Positions 1 to 9,128 of a stretch of 64,000 bases of DNA are shown piece after piece. Both the position numbers and the translations under genes were made by a program. The stretch is from the NCBI GenBank assembly GCA_900104375.1, contig LT629302.1, positions 2,253,501-2,317,500 on the forward strand, written 5' to 3'. The stretch comes from Flavobacteriaceae bacterium MAR_2010_188 (lineage in GTDB: Bacteria > Bacteroidota > Bacteroidia > Flavobacteriales > Flavobacteriaceae). The notes beneath the pieces are model-generated. The model had not been told where the DNA came from. It made no database searches and worked only from the letters and a program-made list of their open reading frames with translations. Numbering within the stretch: the first letter of the stretch is position 1; each line of letters begins with the position of its first letter.

Positions 1-408
1 TCTCCGTTGGCAGACGTCAAAGCAGATATCTGTTATCTTCCTTTTGAGGATGATGAATTTGACGTGATTCTTTGCAATCATGTGTTAGAACATATCCCTA
101 ATGATATAAAGGCGATGAAGGAATTGTACCGTGTTCTTAAACCGGGCGGATGGGGAATAGTTCAGATTCCTCAAGATTTGACTTTAGAAAAAACTTTTGA
201 AGATAATTCAGTAACCAATAAGAAAGAGCGCGCCAAGATTTTTGGTCAATATGATCACGTTAGGATTTATGGTAAGGATTATTTTGATCGACTTCGGTCG
301 GTTGGTTTTAAGGTTGAAGAAATTGATTATACCAAGAAACTTTCGCAAGCCGATTTAGAAAAATATCGACTTGCCAAAGGGGAGATAATTCCTTTTGTCT
401 ACAAATAA
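1..408 (+). CDS. class I SAM-dependent methyltransferase, C-terminal part
   Basis: The frame is open from base 1, so the gene begins before the window; the TTG at base 7 is probably not the start. What is visible is the second half of a Methyltransf_11-like Rossmann fold: an acidic strand followed by the loop VILCNHVLEHIPND, typical of the end of motif II and the post-motif helix, then ELYRVLKPGGWGIVQIP, the usual motif III strand. The C-terminal part (SVGFKVEEID) resembles the final beta strands of the fold. The substrate cannot be inferred. The stop lies 3 bases from the stop of the convergent apbE gene. Confidence 0.8.
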   Translation, partial: SPLADVKADICYLPFEDDEFDVILCNHVLEHIPNDIKAMKELYRVLKPGGWGIVQIPQDLTLEKTFEDNSVTNKKERAKIFGQYDHVRIYGKDYFDRLRSVGFKVEEIDYTKKLSQADLEKYRLAKGEIIPFVYK

Positions 409-411
409 TTT

Positions 412-1425
412 CTACTGATTAGGGAAGCCATTTAAGGAGAGGGTTGCGAATTTACCGTTGCCGTCATCATATATAATATAGACTTTAAGTTCCGGATGGT
501 TTTTTAAAAACTCTTCAACCTTGGCTATTCCCATACTTTTAAAAGCGGTAGCGTAACCATCTGCATACATACAAGTTTTCGCAATTACAGAGATACTCAG
601 AATATTGGATTTACTTGGGTAACCGGTCTCGGTATCGATTATATGAGAATATCTGTTGCCATCTTCATCTACTTTAAATTTCCGATAAACTCCAGAAGTC
701 GCCATACTCTCATCTATTAACTCTAAAGTTTTAAAGATTGAACGCTCTCCATCAAAGTGCGGCTCCTCGATACCAACTTTCCATTCGGCATCTTTTTCAA
801 TATTTCGTCCCTTCACCCTAATTTCACCGCCAATTTCAACCAAATAATTGTCGATATTTTGCGATTCTAAAAACTCTCCAACAGCGTCTACTCCATAACC
901 TTTGGCAATGGCATTAAAATCGATAAACGTCCCTTTATTCTTTTTTACAAAATCATTGTTTATGCTGATTTTATTAAAGCCTACATCACTCATAAGGCTA
1001 TCGATTTTTGTGCTGTCCAAACTCACGATTCGCCCTTCTGGACCAAAATCCCAAGCGTTTACTACAGCCCCTATTGTTGGGTCAAAAGCACCATTGGTCT
1101 CTTTATAAATAACTTTAGATGCCTCAAAAACCCTTTTAAAATTCTGGTCTACAGCAACGTCTTCATTTCTATTAATTCTAGAAATATCCGAATCGACCTG
1201 ATAAGTAGACATCGAGTGATTTATCCGCTTAAAAACACTATCAATAGCCTTTTGGAAATCGGTATCAGAATCATAAATTATACTATAAGACGTCCCAAAA
1301 ACCTCCCCGATTAACTTGGTAGAGTTTAAAGTATTGGATGCTTCAATTGTGTTTGCTGTATGGTCCTTACATGAAAAACTTAAAAACACTACAAGATAAA
1401 GGAAGTGCAACTGTGATATTTTCAT
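412..1425 (-). CDS. apbE: FAD:protein FMN transferase (ApbE), lipoprotein
   Basis: ApbE hydrolyses FAD and attaches FMN through a phosphoester bond to a threonine of target proteins, classically NqrB and NqrC. The frame extends to 1455, but the ATG at 1425 is preferred because it gives a clean lipoprotein signal (hydrophobic stretch ending LSFSC, Cys19). Family signatures seen: GTSYSI near the N-terminus, AIAKGYGVDAVG in the middle, VEIGGEIRVKG, and HIIDTETGYPS towards the C-terminus (the HIIDPxTG-type motif). Length, about 337 aa, is normal. It follows a small conserved ORF and lies near the nqr operon, which supports an Nqr maturation role. It is separated from nqrF by the cytochrome gene and a terminator, so it is probably transcribed from the 1.8-2.0 kb spacer. 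Confidence 0.92.
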   Translation of the reverse strand: MKISQLHFLYLVVFLSFSCKDHTANTIEASNTLNSTKLIGEVFGTSYSIIYDSDTDFQKAIDSVFKRINHSMSTYQVDSDISRINRNEDVAVDQNFKRVFEASKVIYKETNGAFDPTIGAVVNAWDFGPEGRIVSLDSTKIDSLMSDVGFNKISINNDFVKKNKGTFIDFNAIAKGYGVDAVGEFLESQNIDNYLVEIGGEIRVKGRNIEKDAEWKVGIEEPHFDGERSIFKTLELIDESMATSGVYRKFKVDEDGNRYSHIIDTETGYPSKSNILSISVIAKTCMYADGYATAFKSMGIAKVEEFLKNHPELKVYIIYDDGNGKFATLSLNGFPNQ

Positions 1426-1432
1426 GGTTATT

Positions 1433-1810
1433 TCAATTGAAATTTGTGTCAACAACCTGTATTCCGTTATATTCTATAAAATATTCCTCATCCAAATAAA
1501 TTGGTAAATCTTCACCATCTGGATTTCCTAGACCAACCCCGGCATAAAAAACTTTTGCATGTTGCTGCCGGGCATGTTTCTTAAATTTTTCCATGAAAGC
1601 CATATCGTAGTTATTGGGATTCTCTGGTAAAATAACCGCCCTTACCAAGACAAAATAATATTGGGCCTTTTTATCGATACATACAAACTGCGGATGCTTT
1701 TTCAATTTACTATTTACCGCAATGAATTCATAGCCGCGACTTTCTAAATCCTTGCCAACATGATTCATTGCTAAATTATGAAGCTCTTGTTTTGTGAGTG
1801 CTCTTTGCAT
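1433..1810 (-). CDS. small conserved protein associated with nqr/apbE, function unknown
   Basis: A 125-aa protein with no signal peptide or membrane segment, mixed alpha/beta in character (ends with YFIEYNGIQVVDTNFN). It lies directly upstream of apbE. From memory, similar short proteins sit between nqrF and apbE in other Flavobacteriaceae and are sometimes labelled NqrF-like by automatic annotation, but nothing in the sequence supports a flavin or iron-sulfur role: there are no ferredoxin cysteines and no FAD/NAD motifs. A cytoplasmic accessory role in Nqr assembly is only an inference from position. The ATG at 1810 is the first good start, and the gene probably shares a promoter region with the divergent cytochrome gene. 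Confidence 0.75.
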   Translation of the reverse strand: MQRALTKQELHNLAMNHVGKDLESRGYEFIAVNSKLKKHPQFVCIDKKAQYYFVLVRAVILPENPNNYDMAFMEKFKKHARQQHAKVFYAGVGLGNPDGEDLPIYLDEEYFIEYNGIQVVDTNFN

Positions 1811-2007
1811 ATTTCAAAAATACAACATAAGGATTGAAGGGTAAAAAATTTGGGCATTGAGATACTTCCTCTAATAAGTACAAATTGATATGAAAGTAAT
1901 AGATTACAAGACTTGTTAATTATATTATTTTATTCTGTATCACTTTTTTTATAATTTCAATTGTCAAATTTCTAACAACCAAAAGTTAAACAAAACACCC
2001 TTTTTAT

Positions 2008-2595
2008 ATGAAAAAAATTTCAATAATTCCAATTCTAATTTTTCTTACAATACTATCTTCTTGCGAAAATGATAAAAAAGAAAAGAAATCCGTAAACGTT
2101 TATAAAGATGCAGAAGTTGCAAAAGTAGATCCTGTAAAACGTGGAGAAATGCTAGTCAACGGGATTGGCTGCCATGATTGCCACACTCCTAAAAAAATGA
2201 CGGCTCAAGGTCCGATACTCGACATGGAAAAATTGCTCTCTGGTCACCCACAAAGCGAAATTCTTCCTCCATACGATTCCCAAACTGGCAAAAACTATGT
2301 TTTGTTCAATCAAAACTTAACTGCAGCTATTGGACCGTGGGGCACATCATTTGCAGCAAATTTAACACCATCTGAATCAGGAATTGGATCTTGGACAGAA
2401 GCCCAATTCTTAAATGCGATTAAAAATGGAAAATCAAAAGGTTTGGACGGAAGCAGAACCCTTCTACCGCCTATGCCTTGGCAAGCATTCGCTCAGCTGC
2501 CCGATGAGGATTTAAAAGCCATCTTCGCTTACCTTAAATCGATTAAACCAGTTGAAAATATTGTGCCTAACCCGACACCATCGATGGGAAGCTAA
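2008..2595 (+). CDS. monoheme c-type cytochrome lipoprotein
   Basis: A 195-aa protein with a lipoprotein signal (hydrophobic core then LSSC, Cys19), a Lys/Glu-rich linker, and one heme-attachment motif CHDCH at about residues 55-59. The proline-methionine segment LLPPMPWQAF near residue 155 could supply the axial methionine. The C-terminal DLKAIFAYLKSIKPV is the typical last helix of a class I cytochrome c. It would be an envelope-anchored electron carrier. It sits alone between apbE and nqrF, converges on nqrF, and shares a hairpin terminator with it. The redox partner is unknown. Confidence 0.88.
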   Translation: MKKISIIPILIFLTILSSCENDKKEKKSVNVYKDAEVAKVDPVKRGEMLVNGIGCHDCHTPKKMTAQGPILDMEKLLSGHPQSEILPPYDSQTGKNYVLFNQNLTAAIGPWGTSFAANLTPSESGIGSWTEAQFLNAIKNGKSKGLDGSRTLLPPMPWQAFAQLPDEDLKAIFAYLKSIKPVENIVPNPTPSMGS

Positions 2596-2600
2596 ATAGT

Positions 2601-2643
2601 AAAAACAAAAACCCGATGAAAAATCATCGGGTTTTTGTTTTTA
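2601..2643. terminator. bidirectional rho-independent terminator
   Basis: A perfect inverted repeat (ACCCGATGA / TCATCGGGT) with a 4-base A loop is flanked by A-rich sequence on the left and T-rich sequence on the right. It would end transcription of the cytochrome gene on the plus strand and of nqrF on the minus strand. Confidence 0.85.
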
Positions 2644-2654
2644 TTTTTGTTTGA

Positions 2655-3974
2655 TTATCCGCCGAAATCGTCGAATCGGATATGCTCATCAGGGATTCCA
2701 AAATCTTCACCCATTTTCTGAACCGCTTGGTTCATCAACGGAGGTCCACAGAAATACAGTTCGATATCTTCTGGAGACTCATGATGGTTAAGGTAATTAT
2801 CGATAACACAGTTATGGATAAAGCCTACAAAACCATCTCCTTCTTCATCATTAATATCTTTTTTAACCTTCCAATTATCTTCTGGTAAAGGTTCTGATAA
2901 AGCTAAATAGAACTTAAAGTTTGGAAAATCTTTTTCCAATTGTTTAAAGTGATCTAAATAGAAAAGCTCTCGTTTAGAACGACCACCGTACCAATAACTA
3001 ACTTTACGATTAGTTTGTAATGTTTTGAAAAGATGGTATAAATGAGATCTCATTGGTGCCATACCAGCTCCACCACCCACGTATAACATTTCTGAGTCTG
3101 ACTCATGGATGAAGAATTCACCATAAGGACCAGAAATAACTACTTTATCACCAGGTTTTTGGGCAAAGATATAAGAAGAAGCTACACCTGGATTTACATC
3201 CATCCAGCCATTCTTGTTTCTATCCCATGGCGGAGTTGCAATCCTTACGTTCAACATAATCTCACGTCCCTCAGCGGGATAGGAAGCCATAGAATAAGCT
3301 CTTACTACAGTTTCGTCATTTTTCATGACCAAAGGCCAAAGATTAAATTTATCCCATTCTGCTTGAAACTTATCTGGAGTTTCATGCTCTTCAGGGTGAG
3401 CGGTGATGTCTATATCCTTGTAATTTATGGTACACGGAGGTATTTCAATTTGAATATATCCACCCGCCTTATAGCCCATATCCTCTTTAATCTCAACCAC
3501 AAATTCTTTGATGAATGAAGCAACATTATAATTACGAACAACGGTCCCATCCCACTTTTTGATACCAAATACTTCTTCTGGGATAGTGATTTCCATATCT
3601 TGCTTCACCTTTACTTGGCAAGCCAAACGGGCGCCAGATTTCAATTCTTTTCTGGTGAAATGAGGTGTTTCCGTTGGAAGTGCTTCCCCTCCGCCTTCTA
3701 AAACATGGCATTCACATTGAATACAGGTGCCACCGCCTCCACAGGCAGATGGTAAAAAGATTTTATTACTTCCTAAAGTAGATAATAAAGTACCCCCTGA
3801 CTCAACTTGAATCTCTTTTTCTCCGTTGATAGTAAGGGTTACAGGGCCAGATGGAGCTAATTTTTGTTTTACAACCAACAATAAGGCCACTAATAATAAG
3901 GTCACCAAAAGAAAGGCTGCTACAGTAGCCAATATGGTTCCTAAAGTTCCTGCTGCTAATATCATATCACTCAA
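2655..3974 (-). CDS. nqrF: Na+-translocating NADH:quinone reductase subunit F
   Basis: The electron entry subunit of Na+-NQR: it oxidises NADH and passes electrons through FAD and a 2Fe-2S centre. The 439-aa sequence shows one N-terminal membrane helix (about residues 8-36), a ferredoxin-type cluster site (C78, C84, C87 and C119, in [12 protein letters not shown] and RLACQ), a flavin-binding RAYSMASYP motif, and an NAD-binding [12 protein letters not shown] motif. The C-terminal [10 protein letters not shown] segment is typical of ferredoxin-NADP reductase-like domains. This start overlaps nqrE by 8 bases; an ATG three codons later (3965) is also possible. Last gene of the nqr operon, ending at the shared terminator. 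Confidence 0.96.
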   Translation of the reverse strand: MSDMILAAGTLGTILATVAAFLLVTLLLVALLLVVKQKLAPSGPVTLTINGEKEIQVESGGTLLSTLGSNKIFLPSACGGGGTCIQCECHVLEGGGEALPTETPHFTRKELKSGARLACQVKVKQDMEITIPEEVFGIKKWDGTVVRNYNVASFIKEFVVEIKEDMGYKAGGYIQIEIPPCTINYKDIDITAHPEEHETPDKFQAEWDKFNLWPLVMKNDETVVRAYSMASYPAEGREIMLNVRIATPPWDRNKNGWMDVNPGVASSYIFAQKPGDKVVISGPYGEFFIHESDSEMLYVGGGAGMAPMRSHLYHLFKTLQTNRKVSYWYGGRSKRELFYLDHFKQLEKDFPNFKFYLALSEPLPEDNWKVKKDINDEEGDGFVGFIHNCVIDNYLNHHESPEDIELYFCGPPLMNQAVQKMGEDFGIPDEHIRFDDFGG

Positions 3975-4686
3975 TTACTTTAATATTGTTAGCTATATCT
4001 ATTTTTTCTGGTTCGATCTGCTTTTGCGAAACTTCTATTTCTTCTGCTCCGATTTCACCCTCTTCATCACCTCCGGTCAACATCCCACCAAAACTCATAA
4101 AACCAATTGCCATAAGACCGGTGATAATAAATGTAATTCCTAGTCCTCTTAATGGGGGCGGAACATTAGAATATCTAATCTTCTCTCTGATAGCAGCGAT
4201 GGCTAAGATGGCAAGAAACCAACCAATCCCCGAAGCGGTACCATAATTAAAAGCTAGGCCTAAAGTTGGTATCTCTCTGGATTGCATAAACAACGACCCA
4301 CCTAATATGGCACAGTTTACGGCGATTAAGGGTAAAAAGATTCCCAATGAATTATATAGTCCGGGTGAAAATTTCTCGACAATAATTTCAACAAGTTGTA
4401 CCATAGTTGCAATGGTAGCAATAAACATTATAAATGAAAGGAAGCTTAAATCGTATGAAGCATATTCTTCACCTAACCAAGATAACGCTCCTTCTTGAAG
4501 TATATATTGGTCTAATAACCAGTTTAGAGGTACAGTAATCGCCAATACGAAAATAACTGCCGCACCTAGTCCCACCGCGGTCGATACCTTTTTTGAAACT
4601 GCTAGGTAAGAACACATTCCTAAGAATGTAGCAAATACCATGTTATCTATAAAAATGGACTTGAAAAATAATTCTACGTGTTCCAT
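3967..4686 (-). CDS. nqrE: Na+-translocating NADH:quinone reductase subunit E
   Basis: An integral membrane subunit with about six transmembrane helices, inverted-topology partner of NqrD, part of the Na+ path. The first helix region ([22 protein letters not shown]) and the conserved [13 protein letters not shown] segment identify it; the cysteines in these half-helices belong to the intramembrane iron centre shared with NqrD. At 239 aa it is about 40 residues longer than proteobacterial NqrE; the extra part is an acidic hydrophilic C-terminal tail after the last helix ([16 protein letters not shown] and on). It overlaps nqrF by 8 bases. Confidence 0.95.
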   Translation of the reverse strand: MEHVELFFKSIFIDNMVFATFLGMCSYLAVSKKVSTAVGLGAAVIFVLAITVPLNWLLDQYILQEGALSWLGEEYASYDLSFLSFIMFIATIATMVQLVEIIVEKFSPGLYNSLGIFLPLIAVNCAILGGSLFMQSREIPTLGLAFNYGTASGIGWFLAILAIAAIREKIRYSNVPPPLRGLGITFIITGLMAIGFMSFGGMLTGGDEEGEIGAEEIEVSQKQIEPEKIDIANNIKVIE

Positions 4687-4750
4687 AATGTTTTATATTC
4701 AGATTTGATATTTGGCGTTCGATATGCTCTTAAGCCCAAATAGTTTTTAA

Positions 4751-5398
4751 TTAATGATCTTCGATTAATTCAGCATTTCTACTACGTTGTACCCAGATTA
4801 TGATTCCGACAACAATAAGCGCCATTGGAGACAACAACATGAACCCGTTATTCTCGTAACCAAATGAGTACAATCCTGTTTTTTCGATAGGATCTCCTAA
4901 TACCTTGAAACCTAATAAAGTCCCTGAACCTAAAAGCTCACGGAAAAAACCAACGATAATCAAGATAAGGCCGTAACCTGCTGCATTTCCAATACCATCC
5001 AAAAATGACCTCCAAGGTCCGTTACCAAGCGCGAACGCTTCAAACCTTCCCATAATGATACAGTTGGTGATAATAAGTCCTACGAAAACAGAGAGTGTTT
5101 TACTAAGTTCATAAGCGTAAGCTTTCAAAACTAAGTCAACTATAATTACCAGAGCGGCAACTACCACCAATTGAACGATAATCCTAATTTTGGATGGAAT
5201 GATATTTCTCATTAATGAAATAACCACATTACCTACTGCGAGCACAAATACTACAGAAACTGCCATTACAATCGAAGCTTTGAGTTCCGCTGTTATCGCA
5301 AGTGCTGAACATATACCTAAGACTTGAATCGTAATTGGATTGTTATCTGCCAAGGGATCAAGGATCAAACGGCCGTCTTTTTTCGAAAGTATTCCCAT
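4751..5398 (-). CDS. nqrD: Na+-translocating NADH:quinone reductase subunit D
   Basis: Membrane subunit of Na+-NQR, 215 aa, with about six hydrophobic helices. Diagnostic segments are NNPITIQVLGICSALAIT near the start, VGLIITNCIIMGRFEAFALGN with the cluster-binding cysteine in the middle, and GNGPWRSFLDGIGNAAGY. It pairs with NqrE. It lies 64 bases upstream of nqrE and 45 bases downstream of nqrC in the same operon. Confidence 0.96.
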   Translation of the reverse strand: MGILSKKDGRLILDPLADNNPITIQVLGICSALAITAELKASIVMAVSVVFVLAVGNVVISLMRNIIPSKIRIIVQLVVVAALVIIVDLVLKAYAYELSKTLSVFVGLIITNCIIMGRFEAFALGNGPWRSFLDGIGNAAGYGLILIIVGFFRELLGSGTLLGFKVLGDPIEKTGLYSFGYENNGFMLLSPMALIVVGIIIWVQRSRNAELIEDH

Positions 5399-5443
5399 CT
5401 TTTAGGAGTTTATTATATTAGATTTTAGGATAGACTAAATGTG

Positions 5444-6199
5444 TTATTGTACGCTTTTAATATTATTGAAATATGGCATATAGAGTTTCATATCTTTCTG
5501 TATCATCGCCGTTACTCCATCACCCGTAATAGTAGCACCTGCCAAGGCATCAACTTGATTATCTACTTTGTCTTCATTCTTAGGATCAGCATTTCCTTTT
5601 GCCACAGTAATACCTTTAAATACTCCAGATTCGCTTAATAGATGCTCACCGTAGAAATCATCCATGAAAAATCTTTGGTTAATGTTTGCGCCTAATCCAG
5701 GTGTTTCACCTTTATGGTCAAAATAAGTTCCTTGAACTACGAAGTTTTTATCTACCGCTACATAACCCCATATTGCATCCCATAAGCCTTTTCCATAGAT
5801 AGGGATTACATAAACTTCATTGCCATCTTTCTCTCCAACAAACATCGGAAGTTTTCTGGTGTAATCAGGATCGACAGCCTTAGCTTGTTCTTTCTTAACA
5901 TCGATAAGGTAGGCAGTGGAATCTTCAATTACTTTATCCCCATCAATAATCAATTGCTTCTTTATATACTGCTTAAACAGTTTTGGAGCATCATCCGTAG
6001 AAACAAATACTGCCGAGGTTTCATCATTTTCGTTGATACCCATTGCATATAGTATATTCTGTTGCTTTTCTAACCTTTTATTTTCAGTAATATTAGGATT
6101 AAGGAAAGACGCCGCAAAAGCCAATAAGGAACCTACTACGATCACCATACCAATTGCAAAAAATATGGTATATTTATTACTATCTGTGTTATTGCTCAT
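5444..6199 (-). CDS. nqrC: Na+-translocating NADH:quinone reductase subunit C (FMN-carrying)
   Basis: A 251-aa subunit with one N-terminal membrane helix (about residues 10-35) and a periplasmic FMN-binding domain. The flavinylation site is DALAGATITGDG at about residue 215-227; the threonine after GA is the expected covalent FMN acceptor for ApbE. The segment GETPGLGA is the other characteristic FMN_bind motif. One base separates it from the end of nqrB, so translation is probably coupled. Confidence 0.96.
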   Translation of the reverse strand: MSNNTDSNKYTIFFAIGMVIVVGSLLAFAASFLNPNITENKRLEKQQNILYAMGINENDETSAVFVSTDDAPKLFKQYIKKQLIIDGDKVIEDSTAYLIDVKKEQAKAVDPDYTRKLPMFVGEKDGNEVYVIPIYGKGLWDAIWGYVAVDKNFVVQGTYFDHKGETPGLGANINQRFFMDDFYGEHLLSESGVFKGITVAKGNADPKNEDKVDNQVDALAGATITGDGVTAMIQKDMKLYMPYFNNIKSVQ

Positions 6200-6200
6200 T

Positions 6201-7424
6201 TTAAGCAGTATTAAGTTTTAAACGCTTACTTCTTTTCTTCACATTTGCTTGCACAACATAATGATCAATTGTAGGCGCAAATACATTCATTAACAAAATG
6301 GCCAAAAATACTCCTTCCGGATACGCTGGATTAAATACGCGAATCATGATAGAAATGAAGCCGATTAAGAATCCATAAATCCACTTGCCTTTATTTGTCT
6401 GCGAAGCAGAAACTGGATCGGTCGCCATGTAAACGGCTCCGAAAAGGATACTCCCTATTATAAGATGTTGCCAATAAGGAACACTCATTAATCCGTAAAA
6501 TTTACTTGTTTCAGGAATCCATCCGGAGTTTACTACCCAATTGAAGATTAATCCCATTGATAAAGCACCCACTAAAGTACTGAAGATAATTCGCCAGCTA
6601 CCGATCTTCGTAAAAATCAAAAATAGGGCTCCGAATATGATTAGGATTTTTGAGGTCTCTCCAACTGAACCAGGAATAAATCCGAGGAACATATCCATAT
6701 AACTAAAATCCAAGGTGGAGCCTTGTGCGTAAGCACCGAGCAACGTTTCACCTGAAATCGCATCAAGGTTTGCACCATCTGCAATTTCTTGAGTTCTTTC
6801 AACCGCTCCGTGTACCCATACTTTATCACCAGACATCCAAGTTGGATAGGCGAAAAACAAGAATGCCCGAATCGTTAAGGCGGGGTTTAGAATATTCATC
6901 CCAGTACCTCCAAAAACTTCCTTGCCTATGATAACCCCAAATACAACTGCAACTGCGAGCATCCAAAGTGGTATATCAATAGGAACAATAAGTGGAACTA
7001 GCATTCCTGTCACCAAATACCCTTCTTCAACTTCATGTCCTTTTATAACTGCAAAAAGAAATTCAACTCCAAGACCAACTCCATATGATACAATCACGAG
7101 TGGAAGAACTTGCCATAAACCGATAACCAGGTTTTCCCAGTTCCAGAAAGCAACATCAAAAAATCCTTGAGCAGCGCTTATCTCCCCTAAAGCAAGATAA
7201 TGTTGGTAACCCGCATTAAACATTCCAAAAATAAGACAAGGAACAAGCGCCATGATAACGGTATTCATCGTTCTTTTTAAATCGTCTACCGCTTTTATAT
7301 GTGTACCATTATGAGTAGTCTCATTTGGCGTATACAAAAACGTATGCAAGGCATTAAAAGCAGGAGCCATTTTAGTCCCGCTATATTTTGTCTTTAAATC
7401 ATGTAAGCTATTCTTTAAACCCAT
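6201..7424 (-). CDS. nqrB: Na+-translocating NADH:quinone reductase subunit B (FMN-carrying)
   Basis: A 407-aa multi-spanning subunit of the NqrB/RnfD family that forms the Na+ channel and carries covalent FMN and riboflavin. It shows about ten hydrophobic helices, and conserved segments FGGTGMNILNPALTIRAFLFFAYP and YMATDPVSASQTNKGKWIYG. The expected flavinylation motif is DAISGET rather than the common D-x-x-S/T-G-A-T: the residue before the acceptor threonine is Glu, not Ala (see findings). It starts 2 bases after the nqrA stop and ends 1 base before nqrC. Confidence 0.96.
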   Translation of the reverse strand: MGLKNSLHDLKTKYSGTKMAPAFNALHTFLYTPNETTHNGTHIKAVDDLKRTMNTVIMALVPCLIFGMFNAGYQHYLALGEISAAQGFFDVAFWNWENLVIGLWQVLPLVIVSYGVGLGVEFLFAVIKGHEVEEGYLVTGMLVPLIVPIDIPLWMLAVAVVFGVIIGKEVFGGTGMNILNPALTIRAFLFFAYPTWMSGDKVWVHGAVERTQEIADGANLDAISGETLLGAYAQGSTLDFSYMDMFLGFIPGSVGETSKILIIFGALFLIFTKIGSWRIIFSTLVGALSMGLIFNWVVNSGWIPETSKFYGLMSVPYWQHLIIGSILFGAVYMATDPVSASQTNKGKWIYGFLIGFISIMIRVFNPAYPEGVFLAILLMNVFAPTIDHYVVQANVKKRSKRLKLNTA

Positions 7425-7426
7425 GC

Positions 7427-8782
7427 TTATCCAATTTCTTTAATCATTAAGTCTAATCCGTCCCTAATTATCTTTTGGTGCGGTTGTTTCGATACACAAA
7501 TAAATTCGGTTACCGCAAAATCTTCAGGAGCAACTTCGTACATCCCTAAAGCTTCCATTTCATCTAAATCTTGATATTTGCAAGCCTTTAAAATCTGTAA
7601 TGGATAAATATCCATCGGGAAGACATCTTCATAAGTCCCTGTAACTACAAACGCCCTATGTTCTCCATTGGTATTTGTGTTTAGGTCATATTTTTTCTTT
7701 GGAAATAACCAAGAAAATGTCAACGCTCGAGTTACGGAAATCTTATCAAAAACAGGTTTTGACCAACCGAACAATTCGTAGTCGTCACCTTCAGGAATAA
7801 CTGTCACGGTATTGCTGTAAAAATCTAAATAACCATCTGGCTCTATTTGTTTACCACTAAGAACGTTTCCGCTTATAATCCTGTCGTTTCCGTCCTTATC
7901 TACACCATTGTCGTAAACCATTGTAGCGATTTCGCTACCGATACGGGTTCTAAAATATCTAGGTTTCTTCACCGAAGAACCAACAAGAGCAACAATTCTT
8001 TCTGCATTGAATTTTCCGGTAAGAAAAAGTTCACCGATAATTACCAAATCTTGAGGCGTAATAGTCCAAACGACTTCACCTTTGTTGACAGGGTTTATTT
8101 TGTTGATTAACACACCAACATTCCCAGCAGGGTGCGGACCAGATACTTTATGTTTTATTATACCTTCAATAGAATTAAATGGTGAAGTAGATTTTTCGCC
8201 CATCCCTACATGCACTTTCCCAGAGGTTAACTTAGAAAGACCAAGCACGGCAGCCTGTAATTCGGCTTCTTTTCCTTTTAGAACATAATCGTAATCAGCA
8301 GCAAGAGGCGCTGTTGCATAAGACGAAATAAATATAGCTTTAGGTTCGCTGTCTGGCTTCGCTATAACGTCGTAAGGTCTTTGCTTTATAAATGGCCAGC
8401 AACCAGATTTGAGCAAAAGTTCTCTAATCGAATCGGCACTGGCTGACTTTAAGTCAACTTTGCCATGGTCAACAAAAACCTGCTCTTTATCAGCTTGGAT
8501 TTTAACGCTCAGAATTTTTCTCTTGGCACCCCTTTTAATCTCTAAAATGGTACCAGAAACTGGAGACACAAACTTAACTTGTTCTAGGTTCTTGTTGTAA
8601 AAAACCGGTTCGCCGGCTTTTACATTCGCTTGTTCCTTTAAAATAAGTTTTGGAGTTACTCCGTGAAAGTCTTCTGGTTTTATGGAGTAGTAATTGCTTA
8701 AAATTGCATTTTCGGTTTTCTTCTCCGCTTCGCCTACCAAGTTAATGTCGAGACCTTTTTTAATCTTAATGTCGTTTGACAT
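7427..8782 (-). CDS. nqrA: Na+-translocating NADH:quinone reductase subunit A
   Basis: The soluble, membrane-associated cytoplasmic subunit of Na+-NQR, about 451 aa with no membrane helix. It begins with the family signature IKKGLDINLVGEAE and contains PVSGTILEIKRGAKR (barrel-sandwich domain), GPHPAGNVGVLINKINPVNKGEVVWTI-type central region, and the C-terminal FVCVSKQ-like segment (seen here as FICVSKQPHQKIIRDGL). An ATG 3 codons upstream (8791) is in frame; the internal one (8782) gives the usual N-terminus. First gene of the nqrABCDEF operon, so the promoter must lie in the 300-base spacer to 9.1 kb. Confidence 0.96.
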   Translation of the reverse strand: MSNDIKIKKGLDINLVGEAEKKTENAILSNYYSIKPEDFHGVTPKLILKEQANVKAGEPVFYNKNLEQVKFVSPVSGTILEIKRGAKRKILSVKIQADKEQVFVDHGKVDLKSASADSIRELLLKSGCWPFIKQRPYDVIAKPDSEPKAIFISSYATAPLAADYDYVLKGKEAELQAAVLGLSKLTSGKVHVGMGEKSTSPFNSIEGIIKHKVSGPHPAGNVGVLINKINPVNKGEVVWTITPQDLVIIGELFLTGKFNAERIVALVGSSVKKPRYFRTRIGSEIATMVYDNGVDKDGNDRIISGNVLSGKQIEPDGYLDFYSNTVTVIPEGDDYELFGWSKPVFDKISVTRALTFSWLFPKKKYDLNTNTNGEHRAFVVTGTYEDVFPMDIYPLQILKACKYQDLDEMEALGMYEVAPEDFAVTEFICVSKQPHQKIIRDGLDLMIKEIG

Positions 8783-8847
8783 GTTGCTCAAGTCTATTTA
8801 TTAATAGTATATGTGAATTACGATTTTAATTGCACTAAAAATCGGTG

Positions 8848-8855
8848 CAAATTTA
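8848..8855 (-). promoter_or_regulatory. possible -7 element upstream of nqrA
   Basis: On the minus strand the sequence TAAATTTG matches the Bacteroidota -7 consensus TAnnTTTG about 65 bases before nqrA. No clear -33 TTG is seen at the right distance, so the call is weak. The rest of the 8.79-9.13 kb spacer is AT-rich and holds no gene that I can see. Confidence 0.35.
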
Positions 8856-9128
8856 CAAATTAAATATGCAGATAGCATAATAATGATGTAGAAATTTAGG
8901 CATTAAAATTGACGCATAATCACGAAATCATTCTTTTTTAAAAGTTTGTTTGATTTAAATTATAATTTGTGAGATTCCTATAATTCTGAACCTCATATTC
9001 TGACTTTCTTTCTAAAAAACGGTCCAAATCTTTTTCAAGAATTTTTAGGCATTTTGAAGTTTCCGAAAATTCCATCTTGCCTTTGGGCATAGATTTTGTT
9101 TATCTTTAAAAAAATTAAATTGTTGCTG

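Noticed and set aside
3105..3518. 137-codon plus-strand frame inside nqrF
   Set aside because: Shadow of the clear nqrF reading frame, with no start context and no domain.
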